55,615 bases of DNA from DAISJI01 sp964559835 (GTDB lineage: Bacteria > Acidobacteriota > Terriglobia > Terriglobales > Acidobacteriaceae): the NCBI GenBank assembly GCA_964559835.1, contig CAZLJE010000033.1, positions 1 through 55,615 on the forward strand. The letters run 5' to 3'. Made by a program: the position numbers and the translations under genes. Positions 8,528 through 16,665 of this stretch are shown here, in pieces; within the stretch, counting starts at the first letter, position 1, and each line of letters starts with the position of its first letter. Under the pieces are notes generated by a model. It did not search any database and was not told the origin of the DNA. It saw only the letters and a list, made by a program, of their open reading frames with translations.

Positions 8528-8770
8528 GTGCACGATGTCCTCGTCTATTCGCGCAAAGAATGTCACCTGTGCGATGTGGTCAAGGAGAAGCTCGCTCGAC
8601 TGGACTCACAGGCCTCGTTCCGCTGGCGCGAGATCGATATCGACACCGACCCCGAACTCCAGCGCCTCTACAACGAAGAGGTACCGGTCGTTTTCATCGA
8701 CGGCCGCAAGGCCTTCAAGTACACGCTGGATGAGCTGGAGTTTCTGAAAAAGCTGGCGGCGCGTTCCTAA
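8528..8770 (+). CDS. Glutaredoxin-family thiol protein
   Basis: An 80-residue thioredoxin-fold protein, starting HDVLVYSRKECHLCDVVKEKL after the initiator. The CHLC pair near residues 11-14 is the expected redox dithiol. VPVVFIDGRKAF holds the cis-proline that all thioredoxin folds need. The start is GTG at 8528, with AGGAG just upstream; the longer frame from 8459 overlaps the previous gene and is less likely. The size and motif match glutaredoxin-like proteins of the DUF836 type. It probably shares a transcript with the E1-like gene. Its redox partner is unknown. Confidence 0.88.
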   Translation: MHDVLVYSRKECHLCDVVKEKLARLDSQASFRWREIDIDTDPELQRLYNEEVPVVFIDGRKAFKYTLDELEFLKKLAARS

Positions 8771-8777
8771 GCGCTCA

Positions 8778-9746
8778 CTAAGTACTTGCCGCCGGCTCCA
8801 CCGCGTGGAACCGGTTCATATCGATCGTCAGCACCGGGCCTTCTCCCAGGAAGAGATTGGCGAAGCGCATTCCCCAGATCAATTCCTCCGCCGTGTAGGA
8901 CGACCGGCTTTGCACGGTGGTTGAGAATGTGTCGTCCGTAGCGGTGATAAGCACGAGAAATTCCGCGTGGGCGCCGATCAATTCCTTCTCTGTGGATCCG
9001 TACAGCGGGCTGGAGTTATCGATCGGATGGACGATCGTCCACGCTACTGGAAGGAACGACACACGATCGCGTTCGAGCGTTAACGGGTAGTATCTGCGCA
9101 ACGTCGCGCCGCCGCTGTCTTCAAACCGCGTATACACGACGCGTGCCTCCAGGTCGATCAACTCGTTGTGGCCGCCGTTGATGACGCGGAACATGAACGC
9201 CGTCATCCCCCGGTAGGGTGCGATGACCGCATTCCTGGAATAAATCATATTTGCAATCGGGCGCGCGAATTTCGCGAACACCAGGCCGGTAGCGATGGCG
9301 AAGGTCAGAAGCCCGAACAACGCCTCGATCGTGACGATGACGTTCGCGGCGACCCCCATCGGCGCCAGGTTCCCGTACCCGATCGTCGCGAAGGTGTCGA
9401 CGCTGAAAAAGAAGCAGCGCAGAAACTGGTTCTCGACCCCGACGTCGCCCTGCACTTGCTGCGCTCCGGCCAAGTAGTACGCGGTTGCGAACAGGGCATT
9501 GGTGACGACAAAAGCTGTAAAAATCACCGCGAAGAAACGCGGCCAGCTCATGTTCAACAGGAAATGGTAGGTGAATATCCGCCGCCACCACTTCGGTTTC
9601 TGGCGATAGACGTTGAACGTGCCGTTCCGGTTGAGCAACCGGAGTTGGCGCCGGCTGGACAGGACGCTGCCGAATCCCAGGTCCCGGTTCTGCTTCTCAA
9701 TGCTGGCCTGGTCGGGCCCCAGCGGCTGCCCCGAAGACGACGCCAT
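8778..9746 (-). CDS. Inward-rectifier (Kir/KirBac) potassium channel
   Basis: A 322-residue K+ channel of the prokaryotic Kir family. Two transmembrane helices (about 70-95 and 140-165) flank the pore loop SVDTFATIGYGNLAPMG, in which TIGYG at about 121-125 is the selectivity filter. The C-terminal 170 residues match the cytoplasmic immunoglobulin-like Kir domain, including LTLERDRVSFLPVAWTIVHPID and SPLYG. The ATG at 9746 has AAGGGG at good spacing; a GTG two codons earlier at 9752 is too close to it. Its stop lies 8 bases from that of the convergent glutaredoxin gene. Confidence 0.93.
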   Translation of the reverse strand: MASSSGQPLGPDQASIEKQNRDLGFGSVLSSRRQLRLLNRNGTFNVYRQKPKWWRRIFTYHFLLNMSWPRFFAVIFTAFVVTNALFATAYYLAGAQQVQGDVGVENQFLRCFFFSVDTFATIGYGNLAPMGVAANVIVTIEALFGLLTFAIATGLVFAKFARPIANMIYSRNAVIAPYRGMTAFMFRVINGGHNELIDLEARVVYTRFEDSGGATLRRYYPLTLERDRVSFLPVAWTIVHPIDNSSPLYGSTEKELIGAHAEFLVLITATDDTFSTTVQSRSSYTAEELIWGMRFANLFLGEGPVLTIDMNRFHAVEPAAST

Positions 9747-9767
9747 CCGCACCCCTTGGTTAAAACA

Positions 9768-10688
9768 TCAGAACGTGTAGCCTTCCGTACCGATGCCGCA
9801 AACGAACTGCGCGGCGCGAAAAAGATTCTCCGTCAGCGCCGCCACCGTCACCGGTCCCACCCCGCCCGGCACAGGTGTGATCCGCGACGCGATCGGCGCC
9901 ACGCTCTCCGTATCCGCGTCGCCCTTCAGCTTCTTGCCTTCGACCCGCGTCGCGATGTCGAAGATCACCACCCCGGGCTTGACCATCTCGCGCGTGATCT
10001 TGAAATGCGAGCTGCCGACCGAGCTGACAATGATATCGGCCTCCCGCATCAGTTCGTCCTGCACTTCTTTCGGCACGTATTTGTGCGACCAGATCGCCGC
10101 CGCGTTGCACATGCGCCCGCCGAGCATGTGCAGGATCGGTTTCGCGGTGATGTCGTTCCGCCCGATGACGACTGCGCGCTTCCCTTCCGTCTCGACCTGG
10201 TAAAAGGCCATCATGCGCCGCACCGCCAGCGCCGTCGCGGCGAGAAATTTCATGTGCGACTGTCTCGCGCGATAAAGGTCCGTGGCCGCGTCGCGCCCGA
10301 CTCCGTCCACGTCCTTCTCGGCGGGGATGACGTCGAAGATGTCGAACTTGTTAGTGCTGGTCTCTGGTTTTTCGATGTGGTCCGGCAGCGGCAACTGCAC
10401 CAGGACCCCGTGGTACTTCGACGAACGGCCGAGGCGGTCCACCTCTTCCTTCAGCCCGTCAGCGGAAATGCTTGCGTCGAATCCAAGGTGCTCGGCCGCC
10501 ATGCCCAGCTTGGTGCAGGCTTCGATCTTCTTCGCAATGTACCGGTCCGACGCCGGGTTCCGGCCCACTTGCACGATCGCGAGGTTCGGCACTACCTTTT
10601 GCTGCTCGACAAACCGCGGCACCTCGACAGCCAGTCGCGCAGTGATCTGCTCCGCCACCGGCTTGCCGTACATCATGATCGTAGACAT
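9768..10688 (-). CDS. folD: Methylenetetrahydrofolate dehydrogenase/cyclohydrolase FolD
   Basis: FolD interconverts 5,10-methylene-, 5,10-methenyl- and 10-formyl-tetrahydrofolate in cytoplasmic one-carbon metabolism. The length of 306 residues is near the family norm. Motifs seen are the SDRYIAKKIEAC segment with the catalytic Tyr and Lys region, GVLVQLPLPDHI, KDVDGVG and PVPGGVGPVT. The nucleotide-binding segment VVIGRNDITAKPILHML differs from the usual GRSxxVGxP, and the cofactor loop reads WSHKYV, so NAD/NADP preference may be altered. The ATG at 10688 begins MSTIMMYGKPVAEQ. A second ATG four codons on cannot be excluded. Confidence 0.9.
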   Translation of the reverse strand: MSTIMMYGKPVAEQITARLAVEVPRFVEQQKVVPNLAIVQVGRNPASDRYIAKKIEACTKLGMAAEHLGFDASISADGLKEEVDRLGRSSKYHGVLVQLPLPDHIEKPETSTNKFDIFDVIPAEKDVDGVGRDAATDLYRARQSHMKFLAATALAVRRMMAFYQVETEGKRAVVIGRNDITAKPILHMLGGRMCNAAAIWSHKYVPKEVQDELMREADIIVSSVGSSHFKITREMVKPGVVIFDIATRVEGKKLKGDADTESVAPIASRITPVPGGVGPVTVAALTENLFRAAQFVCGIGTEGYTF

Positions 10689-10715
10689 CGTTATCAGTGT
10701 AACAAGCAGGCTTTA

Positions 10716-10811
10716 GGCGCAAGGCTCAAGGCACAAGGAACAGGAACAAAACGCAATGAAAAGGGCCCAAGGTTTATAGCCTTGAGCCTTGAGCCTTGGG
10801 CCTTGGGCCTA
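10716..10811. repeat. Pair of inverted heptanucleotide arrays between folD and the BON gene
   Basis: The left array (10716-10750, plus strand) has units GGCGCAA and GGCTCAA, then GGCACAA, GGAACAG and GAACAAA. The right array (10777-10811, read on the minus strand) has TAGGCCC and AAGGCCC, then AAGGCTC twice and AAGGCTA. The right array begins with the TAG stop of the BON gene. The two arrays are inverted relatives (CAAGGCTCAAGG in both when read outward), so the spacer RNA can form an imperfect hairpin. Confidence 0.8.
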
Positions 10812-12050
10812 GTTCTGATCCGGGCTGTTTGGACGCCGCTTCAGCACCGGCCGGTCAGAACTGTTGTTGCTCGACGACGAATAATCCGTGTAGTTCTTGT
10901 CGTTGTCCTGTGGCGGAGGCGGCGGCGTGTACGAGCTGTCGTCCAAACGCCGGCGCGTCGATGCCGGAGCCGCCGTCATCGTCAGCGAGTTCTGCAACTG
11001 GAAGCTGAGCTGCGCCTCGGTCCCGATGTGGACCTCTTCCGCCTTGCGCGTTGCCTGGACGCCGCCACCCAAGCCCCCGCCGGCGGCCGCGCCGATGGCC
11101 GCGCCCTTGCCGCCGCCCGCGATTGCGCCGATGATGCCGCCGATCGCCGCACCCGTGCCGACGGTCTTCGCCGTGCTCGCGCCGCGCGATTTCCCGGCCT
11201 GGTGGTACTGATCGGTCTTGATCGTGTACTTGTTGCCGTTGACCGAAATGTTCGTCAACTCCAGCGCCAGTTCAGGCTTGCCCGCGAAATGGCCGGCGTC
11301 CTTTACTTCCACCACGCGCCCGATTACATCGGCGCCTTCGGGAATCACTACCGTTTCTCCGACCATCACCGGCGAATCCAGCGTCGCGTGGAACATGTCA
11401 CCCGCGTGGTTGCGCCCCGAGTTGATCGAATCGACCATGCGGATCGAAAGCGTCGTGCCCGGGTCGATCGTGTACTGCTTCGGCGGCGCCGGTGGAGGCG
11501 CGGGCGTATTGTTCGCGACCGGAGTCGTGGTCGTGGTTGCCGGAGCTACGTACGGAGTATTCGTGTACGTCGGTCCCGACGCCATCACCGGCGGCACATA
11601 CCCGCCGCTGCTCGCAGTCATAGATTTGCTCTTCGCCGGCTGATGCTCGCGATATGCCGCGGGCTTGCGTGCGTGTGCTGGTGCGGGCGCCGGTTCAGGT
11701 GCCGGATCAGGCTGCTGCGTCTCTTGTGCGGTCGTGTCCGGCTGCGCAACGGTTGCAGGCGCGCCGGCGACCAGGAGGTTGTTCACCACCGTCTTCACGC
11801 CCTCGACCTGCGACGCGTCATTTGCGACGGCGACGCGCTCGGTTTCGTTCGCTGCGGCGCCGGTGAGCGTCACCACTCCGTTACTCGACATCACCGAGAC
11901 CTGCTTATTCGAAACCTGCGGGTCCGCCTGGATCTTCGTGACTACTTCGCCGATGATCTGCGCATCGCTCTTGGCACGGCTGCACGCGATCACGCCCGCC
12001 GACAGCAGCACCACGAAGGTGGCAGCGACCAGTACGCGCTTTGCTTTCAT
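10809..12050 (-). CDS. BON-domain lipoprotein with glycine-zipper region
   Basis: A secreted lipoprotein of 413 residues. The ATG at 12050 has GGAGG nine bases upstream and starts a signal sequence ending in the lipobox GVIAC, so the mature protein begins at that Cys; the frame can extend to 12092 but without a signal peptide at its N-terminus. A BON domain follows (about 20-95, with VSVMSSNGVVTLTGAAANETER), then a Pro/Ala/Thr-rich linker. A beta-rich part contains PGTTLSIRMVDSINSGRNHAG. A glycine-zipper segment, GGIIGAIAGGGKGAAIGAAA, lies near residue 320. BON domains are thought to bind phospholipid or other envelope ligands. The role here is unproven. Confidence 0.8.
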   Translation of the reverse strand: MKAKRVLVAATFVVLLSAGVIACSRAKSDAQIIGEVVTKIQADPQVSNKQVSVMSSNGVVTLTGAAANETERVAVANDASQVEGVKTVVNNLLVAGAPATVAQPDTTAQETQQPDPAPEPAPAPAHARKPAAYREHQPAKSKSMTASSGGYVPPVMASGPTYTNTPYVAPATTTTTPVANNTPAPPPAPPKQYTIDPGTTLSIRMVDSINSGRNHAGDMFHATLDSPVMVGETVVIPEGADVIGRVVEVKDAGHFAGKPELALELTNISVNGNKYTIKTDQYHQAGKSRGASTAKTVGTGAAIGGIIGAIAGGGKGAAIGAAAGGGLGGGVQATRKAEEVHIGTEAQLSFQLQNSLTMTAAPASTRRRLDDSSYTPPPPPQDNDKNYTDYSSSSNNSSDRPVLKRRPNSPDQN

Positions 12051-12324
12051 GACCACAATCCTCCATTCGTCCGGGACATCCGGCCGGTTCACCCGGCTCG
12101 CTCAGCTGCTCTCCGCACGAATCTTCGCTGCCAAGGATAAACCCTGGCAGGGCTGGAAAGTTCCGCATATGAACCCGGGGTAAACACTCTGTAAACCCGC
12201 GTAAAATCTTGTTAAATAAGCGATTTCCACTCGCGCGCCCACCTTATTTCGGGTAATCCTTTAGCAGCAGCTGCTTACCTCCGGCGCCTGATTTCGTCGG
12301 AGACATCGGCCGCTCCACCCAATC

Positions 12325-13488
12325 ATGTTCGACTCACGCAAACTCGTTTTGGACTCACTAAAACTCGTTCTCCTCGGCGCGCTTCTGTGCGCCGTCGCTT
12401 CCATCGCACAAGACGCGCCCGCCACGCGTGCCGTCGGCGCAGTGAAAACGATCCAGGGCAATGTCATCTCGCTCAAGACCGACGCCGGCGCGGACCTTAC
12501 CGTGAATGTCGCCGATGGTGCGCGCATCTTGCGGACTGCGCCCGGCCAGACGGATCTCAAGACGGCAACGCCGATCCAAATCTCCGACGTGCAGGGCGGT
12601 GACCGCATTCTCGCGCGCGGCAAAGCTTCCGACGACGGCAAGACTCTCGCCGCCAACCTGATCGTCGTCATGAAGCAATCCGACGTCGCCGCAAAGCAGA
12701 AGAAGGAAGAGGAAGACTGGCAGCGCAACGGGGTCTTCGGCCCGGTGAAGTCAGTCGACGCCGCGACCGGCACGATCTCGCTCGCGGCCACAGCTCCGGG
12801 TGCTCCGAACGTCAGCGTTCAAACCACCAAAGACACTGTAGTCCGGCAGTATGCGCCCGATTCGCCGCACTTCGATGACGCGAAGATCAGTTCGCTTGAC
12901 GCAGTCAAGCCCGGCGACCAGTTGCGCGCCCGCGGTACTCGTGCCGCCGACGGAACTTCCCTCGCGGCCAAAGAGATCGTCTTCGGCACCTTCCGCAATG
13001 TTGCGGGTACGATCTCGTCCATCGACGCGGCGAACCAGACGGTCACCATCAACGATCTGGCCACGAAAAAACCCGTCATCGTGAAGATCACCCCCGATTC
13101 GCAGATGCGCAAGCTGCCGCAACAACTGGCCCAGTTCATCGCCCTCCGTTTGCGTGACGGCGCGGGCGCTCAGGGCGGCCAGCGTCCGCAAGGCGGAGCC
13201 AATGGTGGAGCACAAGGCGGCCCCGGCGGTCCGCGCCAGGGCGGCCCGGGCAGCGGTATGCGAATCGCAGGCGACCCGATGCAGATGCTGTCGCGTCTGC
13301 CGCAGATCCCGCTCACCGAGCTTCAGAAAGGTGACGCGCTGATGATCGTCACGACGCAGGGAAATGGCGCCAGCGTTTCGGCGCTCACGCTGCTCGCGGG
13401 TGTCGAGCCCATCCTGACCGCGCCCAACGCGCAGTCGATCCTTTCGCCCTGGAACCTCGGCGCAGGGGGCGCCGGCGAGTCGCAGTAG
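12325..13488 (+). CDS. Exported DUF5666 repeat protein with Gly/Gln-rich segment
   Basis: A 387-residue protein with a signal sequence (VLLGALLCAVASIAQ). It contains three related beta-rich segments of the DUF5666 type: about 35-115 (VGAVKTIQGNVISLKTDAG, DRILARGKAS), 130-215 (FGPVKSVDAATGTISL, DQLRARGTRA) and 220-345 (NVAGTISSIDAANQTVTI, GDALMIVTTQG). The third is interrupted by a 45-residue low-complexity stretch rich in Gly, Gln, Pro and Arg (about 275-315). The function of the family is not known; an envelope or outside location follows from the signal peptide. The TonB receptor starts 104 bases downstream on the same strand, and its product has a similar Gly-rich tract. Confidence 0.7.
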   Translation: MFDSRKLVLDSLKLVLLGALLCAVASIAQDAPATRAVGAVKTIQGNVISLKTDAGADLTVNVADGARILRTAPGQTDLKTATPIQISDVQGGDRILARGKASDDGKTLAANLIVVMKQSDVAAKQKKEEEDWQRNGVFGPVKSVDAATGTISLAATAPGAPNVSVQTTKDTVVRQYAPDSPHFDDAKISSLDAVKPGDQLRARGTRAADGTSLAAKEIVFGTFRNVAGTISSIDAANQTVTINDLATKKPVIVKITPDSQMRKLPQQLAQFIALRLRDGAGAQGGQRPQGGANGGAQGGPGGPRQGGPGSGMRIAGDPMQMLSRLPQIPLTELQKGDALMIVTTQGNGASVSALTLLAGVEPILTAPNAQSILSPWNLGAGGAGESQ

Positions 13489-13504
13489 TTTTCGTTGTGT
13501 ACTA

Positions 13505-13520
13505 GCCAGGCTTGCCTGGC
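13505..13520. repeat. Short palindrome GCCAGGC-TT-GCCTGGC
   Basis: A perfect 7-base inverted repeat with a 2-base centre lies 16 bases after the DUF5666 stop codon. It could act as an RNA hairpin at the gene's 3' end, but no T-run follows, so an intrinsic terminator is not supported. Confidence 0.5.
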
Positions 13521-13555
13521 GACACAACTTAGCTGTGCGAACAATCGGGTCTCAG

Positions 13556-13569
13556 GCGGCTTCAGCCGC
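13556..13569. repeat. GGCTTNAGCC palindrome, variant copy
   Basis: GCGGC-TTCA-GCCGC, a member of the small palindromic family also seen at 16530, 16570, 26891 and 35878-36003. It lies 23 bases before the start codon of the TonB receptor gene, so it would be in the 5' leader. Confidence 0.55.
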
Positions 13570-13592
13570 TGGTCGCAAAGTTCAGGAGATTT

Positions 13593-16505
13593 ATGAAATC
13601 CGCAAGTCGCGTAATTGCTGTCCTGATGTTCCTGCTCCTGGCGAGCTCTTTGCTGCTCGCCCAATCGACCGGCGCCATCAAAGGCCAGGTCACGGACCCG
13701 ACCGGTGCTGTTGTCGTCGACGCAACCGTCACCGCGAAAGCTGCTAACGGGCAGACCGCAACGGCCGTCACCAACAAGCAGGGCAACTACGAGATCAAGG
13801 GTCTCGCGCCGGGTAGTTATGAGATCGGCGTCGCCGCCAAGGGCTTCTCGAAATACAACACCTCCGATCTCGCTGTCGCCGCGGGCAAGACCCAGGACCT
13901 CGACATCTCGCTGGAAATCGCCGTGCAGGCGGAAAAGGTCGACGTTCAGGACACCAATACCTCGGTCAATGTTGACCCCTCCACCAACGCGACCGCCATT
14001 GTCCTGAAAGGTAAGGACCTCGACGCGCTCTCCGACGACCCGGACGACCTGGCCAACGACCTCCAGGCGCTCGCCGGACCTTCCGCCGGCCCCAATGGCG
14101 GCCAGATCTACATCGACGGCTTCACCAACGGCCAGCTTCCACCGAAGTCCGCCATCCGCGAAGTGCGCATCAACACCAACCCGTTCTCGGCCGAGTACGA
14201 CCGCATCGGCTACGGCCGCATCGAGATCTTCACCAAGCCCGGCACCGACAAGTTCCACGGCCAGGCGATGTTCAATTTCAATAACGAGATCTTCAACGCC
14301 CGCAACCCGTTCAACCATGGCGATCAGCCCGGGTACCAGACCGAGATGTATAACGCCAACGTGGGCGGCCCGCTGAGCAAGAAGGCGTCGTTCTTCTTCA
14401 ACGTGCAGCGTCGCAAGCAGGACGAAACGTCGATCATTAACGCCGTCGTTCTCGACAACAACTTCAACCAGGTGCCATTCAGCACCGGCGTCCCCAATCC
14501 TGTGACGCGCCTCGAGATCGGCCCGCGCCTCGATTACCAGCTCAGTAAGAACAACACGCTCACCGCGCGCTACGAGTACAACAGCAACAACAACGAGAAT
14601 GGCGGCATCGGCACCTTCGATCTTCCCACCCTGGCCAGGAACAGCGATAGCAGCAATCACCAGCTCCAGATCAGCGACAGCCAGATCATCAGCCCGACCG
14701 TCCTCGATGACACGCGCTTCCAGTACTCGCGCAATCGCAACTCGAGCTCAGCGCTGAGTTCCGCGCCTTACATTGGAGTGCTCGGTGCGTTCAACAGCGG
14801 CGGCAGTACGAGCGGCATCTCGCAGGACCACACAGACCGCTACGAACTCCAGAACAACCTCCGCATGACGCACGGCAAGCACCTGATCTCGATCGGCGGC
14901 CGCTTCCGCGCCGTCCGCGACGCTAACGACTCCACCTCCGGCTACAACGGCTCGTACACCTTCAATTCGCTTACGGCATACCAGATCACCCAGCAGGGCT
15001 TGGCCCTGGGATGGACGCCGGCGCAGATCCGCGCTGCCGGCGGCGGCGCCAGCCAGTTTCGCCTCACCGCCGGAACGCCGTTGGTAAGCATCAGCCAGGA
15101 AGACGCCGGCATCTTCGCCGAAGACACGTGGACGATCCGTCCCAACATGACGTTGACCACCGGCCTTCGCTTCGAAACGCAGAACAACATCAGCAATAAC
15201 TTCAATTTCGGACCGCGCATCGGTTTCGCCTGGGGCCTTGGTCGCGTCAAGAACGGTCCGGCCAAGACGGTCCTTCGCCTCGGCAGCGGCATCTTTTACG
15301 ATCGTTTCAGCGAAGGCCTCGTCATGACGGCGCAGCGCCTGAACGGCGTCACGCAGCAGAACTACGTCGTGACCAATCCTGATTTCTACCCGGCCGTTCC
15401 CGCGCCGAGTACTCTGACCGGCGGCCTGAGTTCGCCGACGACGTATCGCATCGCGCCCAACTTGCACGCGCCTTACGTGATCCAGTCCGCGGCAACCCTC
15501 GAACATCAACTGACGAAGACAGCGACCGTTGCCGTTACCTATCTGCACTCGGAAGGCCGCCATCAGCTGCTGACGCACAACATCAACGCCCCGCTTCCGG
15601 GGACCTATACCGGCCCGGGCACCGGCGTCCGTCCGCTCGGCGGCACCGCCAACGTTTATGAATTCGCCTCCGAGGGCGTCTTCGACCAGAACCAGTTCAT
15701 CACTAACGCGAACGTTCGCATTGGCGCGAAGGTCAGCCTCAACAGCTTCTACGTGCTGAACTACGCCAGCGGCAACACCTCCGGCGCCAACAGCTTCCCC
15801 GTCAACCAGTACAGCCTCGCCAACGAATACGGCCGCACCGGATATGACGTTCGGCACCGCTTCTTCGTCGGCGGCAACGTCTCGGCGCCTTGGGGTGTGC
15901 GTTTCAACCCCTTCATCGTCGTCAGCTCCGGCAACCCGTTCAACGTCACGCTCGGCCGCGACCTGAACGGCGACTCACAATTCAACGACCGTCCGGTTTT
16001 CGGCACCGGCCCTTGCGACGGCAAAGTTGTCGTTTGTACTCCTTGGGGTATCTTCAACACGCAAGCGACGACCGGCAATGTCATCCCGGTCAACTACGGC
16101 ACCGGCCCCGGGCAGTTCAGCATCAACCTGCGCGTCAGCAAGACCATCGGCTTCGGTCCTTCACTTAACCGGGAGGCGAATCGCGGTGGTGGTGGTGGCG
16201 GTGGAGACCGCGGCCCCGGCGGTGGCGGCGACCATGGTGGCGGCCGTGGCATGCCCGGTGGCGGCATGATTCGCATGGGTGGAGGCGGAGGTCCGTTCGG
16301 CGGCCCCGGCGGCACCAACAAGCGCTATAACCTGACGTTGAGCCTCAACGCCAACAACCTTTTCAACCACGTGAACGCTGCCGTACCCGTCGGCAACCTG
16401 AGTTCGCCGCTCTTCGGAATATCGAACTCTTTAGCGGGCGGCTTCGGCGGCGGCGGACAGGCTGCCAACCGCCGCGTCATGCTCATGGCCCAGTTCTCGT
16501 TCTAA
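13593..16505 (+). CDS. Oar-like TonB-dependent outer-membrane receptor
   Basis: A 970-residue outer-membrane protein. A signal peptide (about 1-24, ending SLLLAQ) leads to a carboxypeptidase-regulatory-like domain (about 25-105, with GAIKGQVTDPTGAVVVDATV). Then come a plug-like region (about 110-215, with GQIYIDGFTNGQLPPKSAIREVRINTNPFSAEYD) and a large beta-barrel. The last residue is Phe (MAQFSF), as expected for barrel insertion by BamA. These features match Oar-type TonB receptors that are multiplied in Acidobacteriota and often take up oligosaccharides; the ligand here is unknown. An unusual run of about 45 mostly Gly residues lies at roughly 863-908. CAGGAG precedes the ATG at good spacing. 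Confidence 0.9.
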   Translation: MKSASRVIAVLMFLLLASSLLLAQSTGAIKGQVTDPTGAVVVDATVTAKAANGQTATAVTNKQGNYEIKGLAPGSYEIGVAAKGFSKYNTSDLAVAAGKTQDLDISLEIAVQAEKVDVQDTNTSVNVDPSTNATAIVLKGKDLDALSDDPDDLANDLQALAGPSAGPNGGQIYIDGFTNGQLPPKSAIREVRINTNPFSAEYDRIGYGRIEIFTKPGTDKFHGQAMFNFNNEIFNARNPFNHGDQPGYQTEMYNANVGGPLSKKASFFFNVQRRKQDETSIINAVVLDNNFNQVPFSTGVPNPVTRLEIGPRLDYQLSKNNTLTARYEYNSNNNENGGIGTFDLPTLARNSDSSNHQLQISDSQIISPTVLDDTRFQYSRNRNSSSALSSAPYIGVLGAFNSGGSTSGISQDHTDRYELQNNLRMTHGKHLISIGGRFRAVRDANDSTSGYNGSYTFNSLTAYQITQQGLALGWTPAQIRAAGGGASQFRLTAGTPLVSISQEDAGIFAEDTWTIRPNMTLTTGLRFETQNNISNNFNFGPRIGFAWGLGRVKNGPAKTVLRLGSGIFYDRFSEGLVMTAQRLNGVTQQNYVVTNPDFYPAVPAPSTLTGGLSSPTTYRIAPNLHAPYVIQSAATLEHQLTKTATVAVTYLHSEGRHQLLTHNINAPLPGTYTGPGTGVRPLGGTANVYEFASEGVFDQNQFITNANVRIGAKVSLNSFYVLNYASGNTSGANSFPVNQYSLANEYGRTGYDVRHRFFVGGNVSAPWGVRFNPFIVVSSGNPFNVTLGRDLNGDSQFNDRPVFGTGPCDGKVVVCTPWGIFNTQATTGNVIPVNYGTGPGQFSINLRVSKTIGFGPSLNREANRGGGGGGGDRGPGGGGDHGGGRGMPGGGMIRMGGGGGPFGGPGGTNKRYNLTLSLNANNLFNHVNAAVPVGNLSSPLFGISNSLAGGFGGGGQAANRRVMLMAQFSF

Positions 16506-16529
16506 CAATGGACGGGGTTCTTTCGGAAG

Positions 16530-16553
16530 GGCGCGGCTTTAGCCGCGCCGTTT
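16530..16553 (+). terminator. Hairpin after the TonB receptor gene
   Basis: GGCGCGGC (16530-16537) pairs with GCCGCGCC (16542-16549) around TTTA and is followed by GTTTC. It could terminate transcription of the receptor gene 24 bases after its stop. It is also a member of the GGCTTTAGCC palindrome family; a second copy, GCGGC-TTTA-GCCGC, is at 16570-16583. Confidence 0.5.
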
Positions 16554-16599
16554 CATTTGCGCGAGGTGTGCGGCTTTAGCCGCTGAGGTGGGGCCCACG

Positions 16600-16665
16600 C
16601 CTTCGTGAGTACTTCGTATCCTTCGTGTGAACCGTTTTGCCCTAAGCCCTACGCCCTGAGCCCTA
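16600..16665 (-). repeat. Heptamer array starting at the larB stop, followed by a nonamer-like array
   Basis: On the minus strand, units TAGGGCT and CAGGGCG are followed by TAGGGCT and TAGGGCA (16638-16665). The larB stop TAG is bases 1-3 of the first unit, and units one and three are identical. Beyond it (about 16600-16632) comes a looser array of 9-10 base units such as CACGAAGGA and TACGAAGTA. Neither periodicity enters larB. Confidence 0.8.

Noticed and set aside
9168..12140. A 990-residue plus-strand open frame
   Set aside because: It lies opposite the Kir channel, folD and BON genes, which have clear motifs. Its composition is rich in Arg, His and Asp, as expected for the antisense of GC-rich genes.
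13323..14660. A 445-residue minus-strand open frame
   Set aside because: It is antisense to the DUF5666 and TonB receptor genes and shows no domain or start signal.
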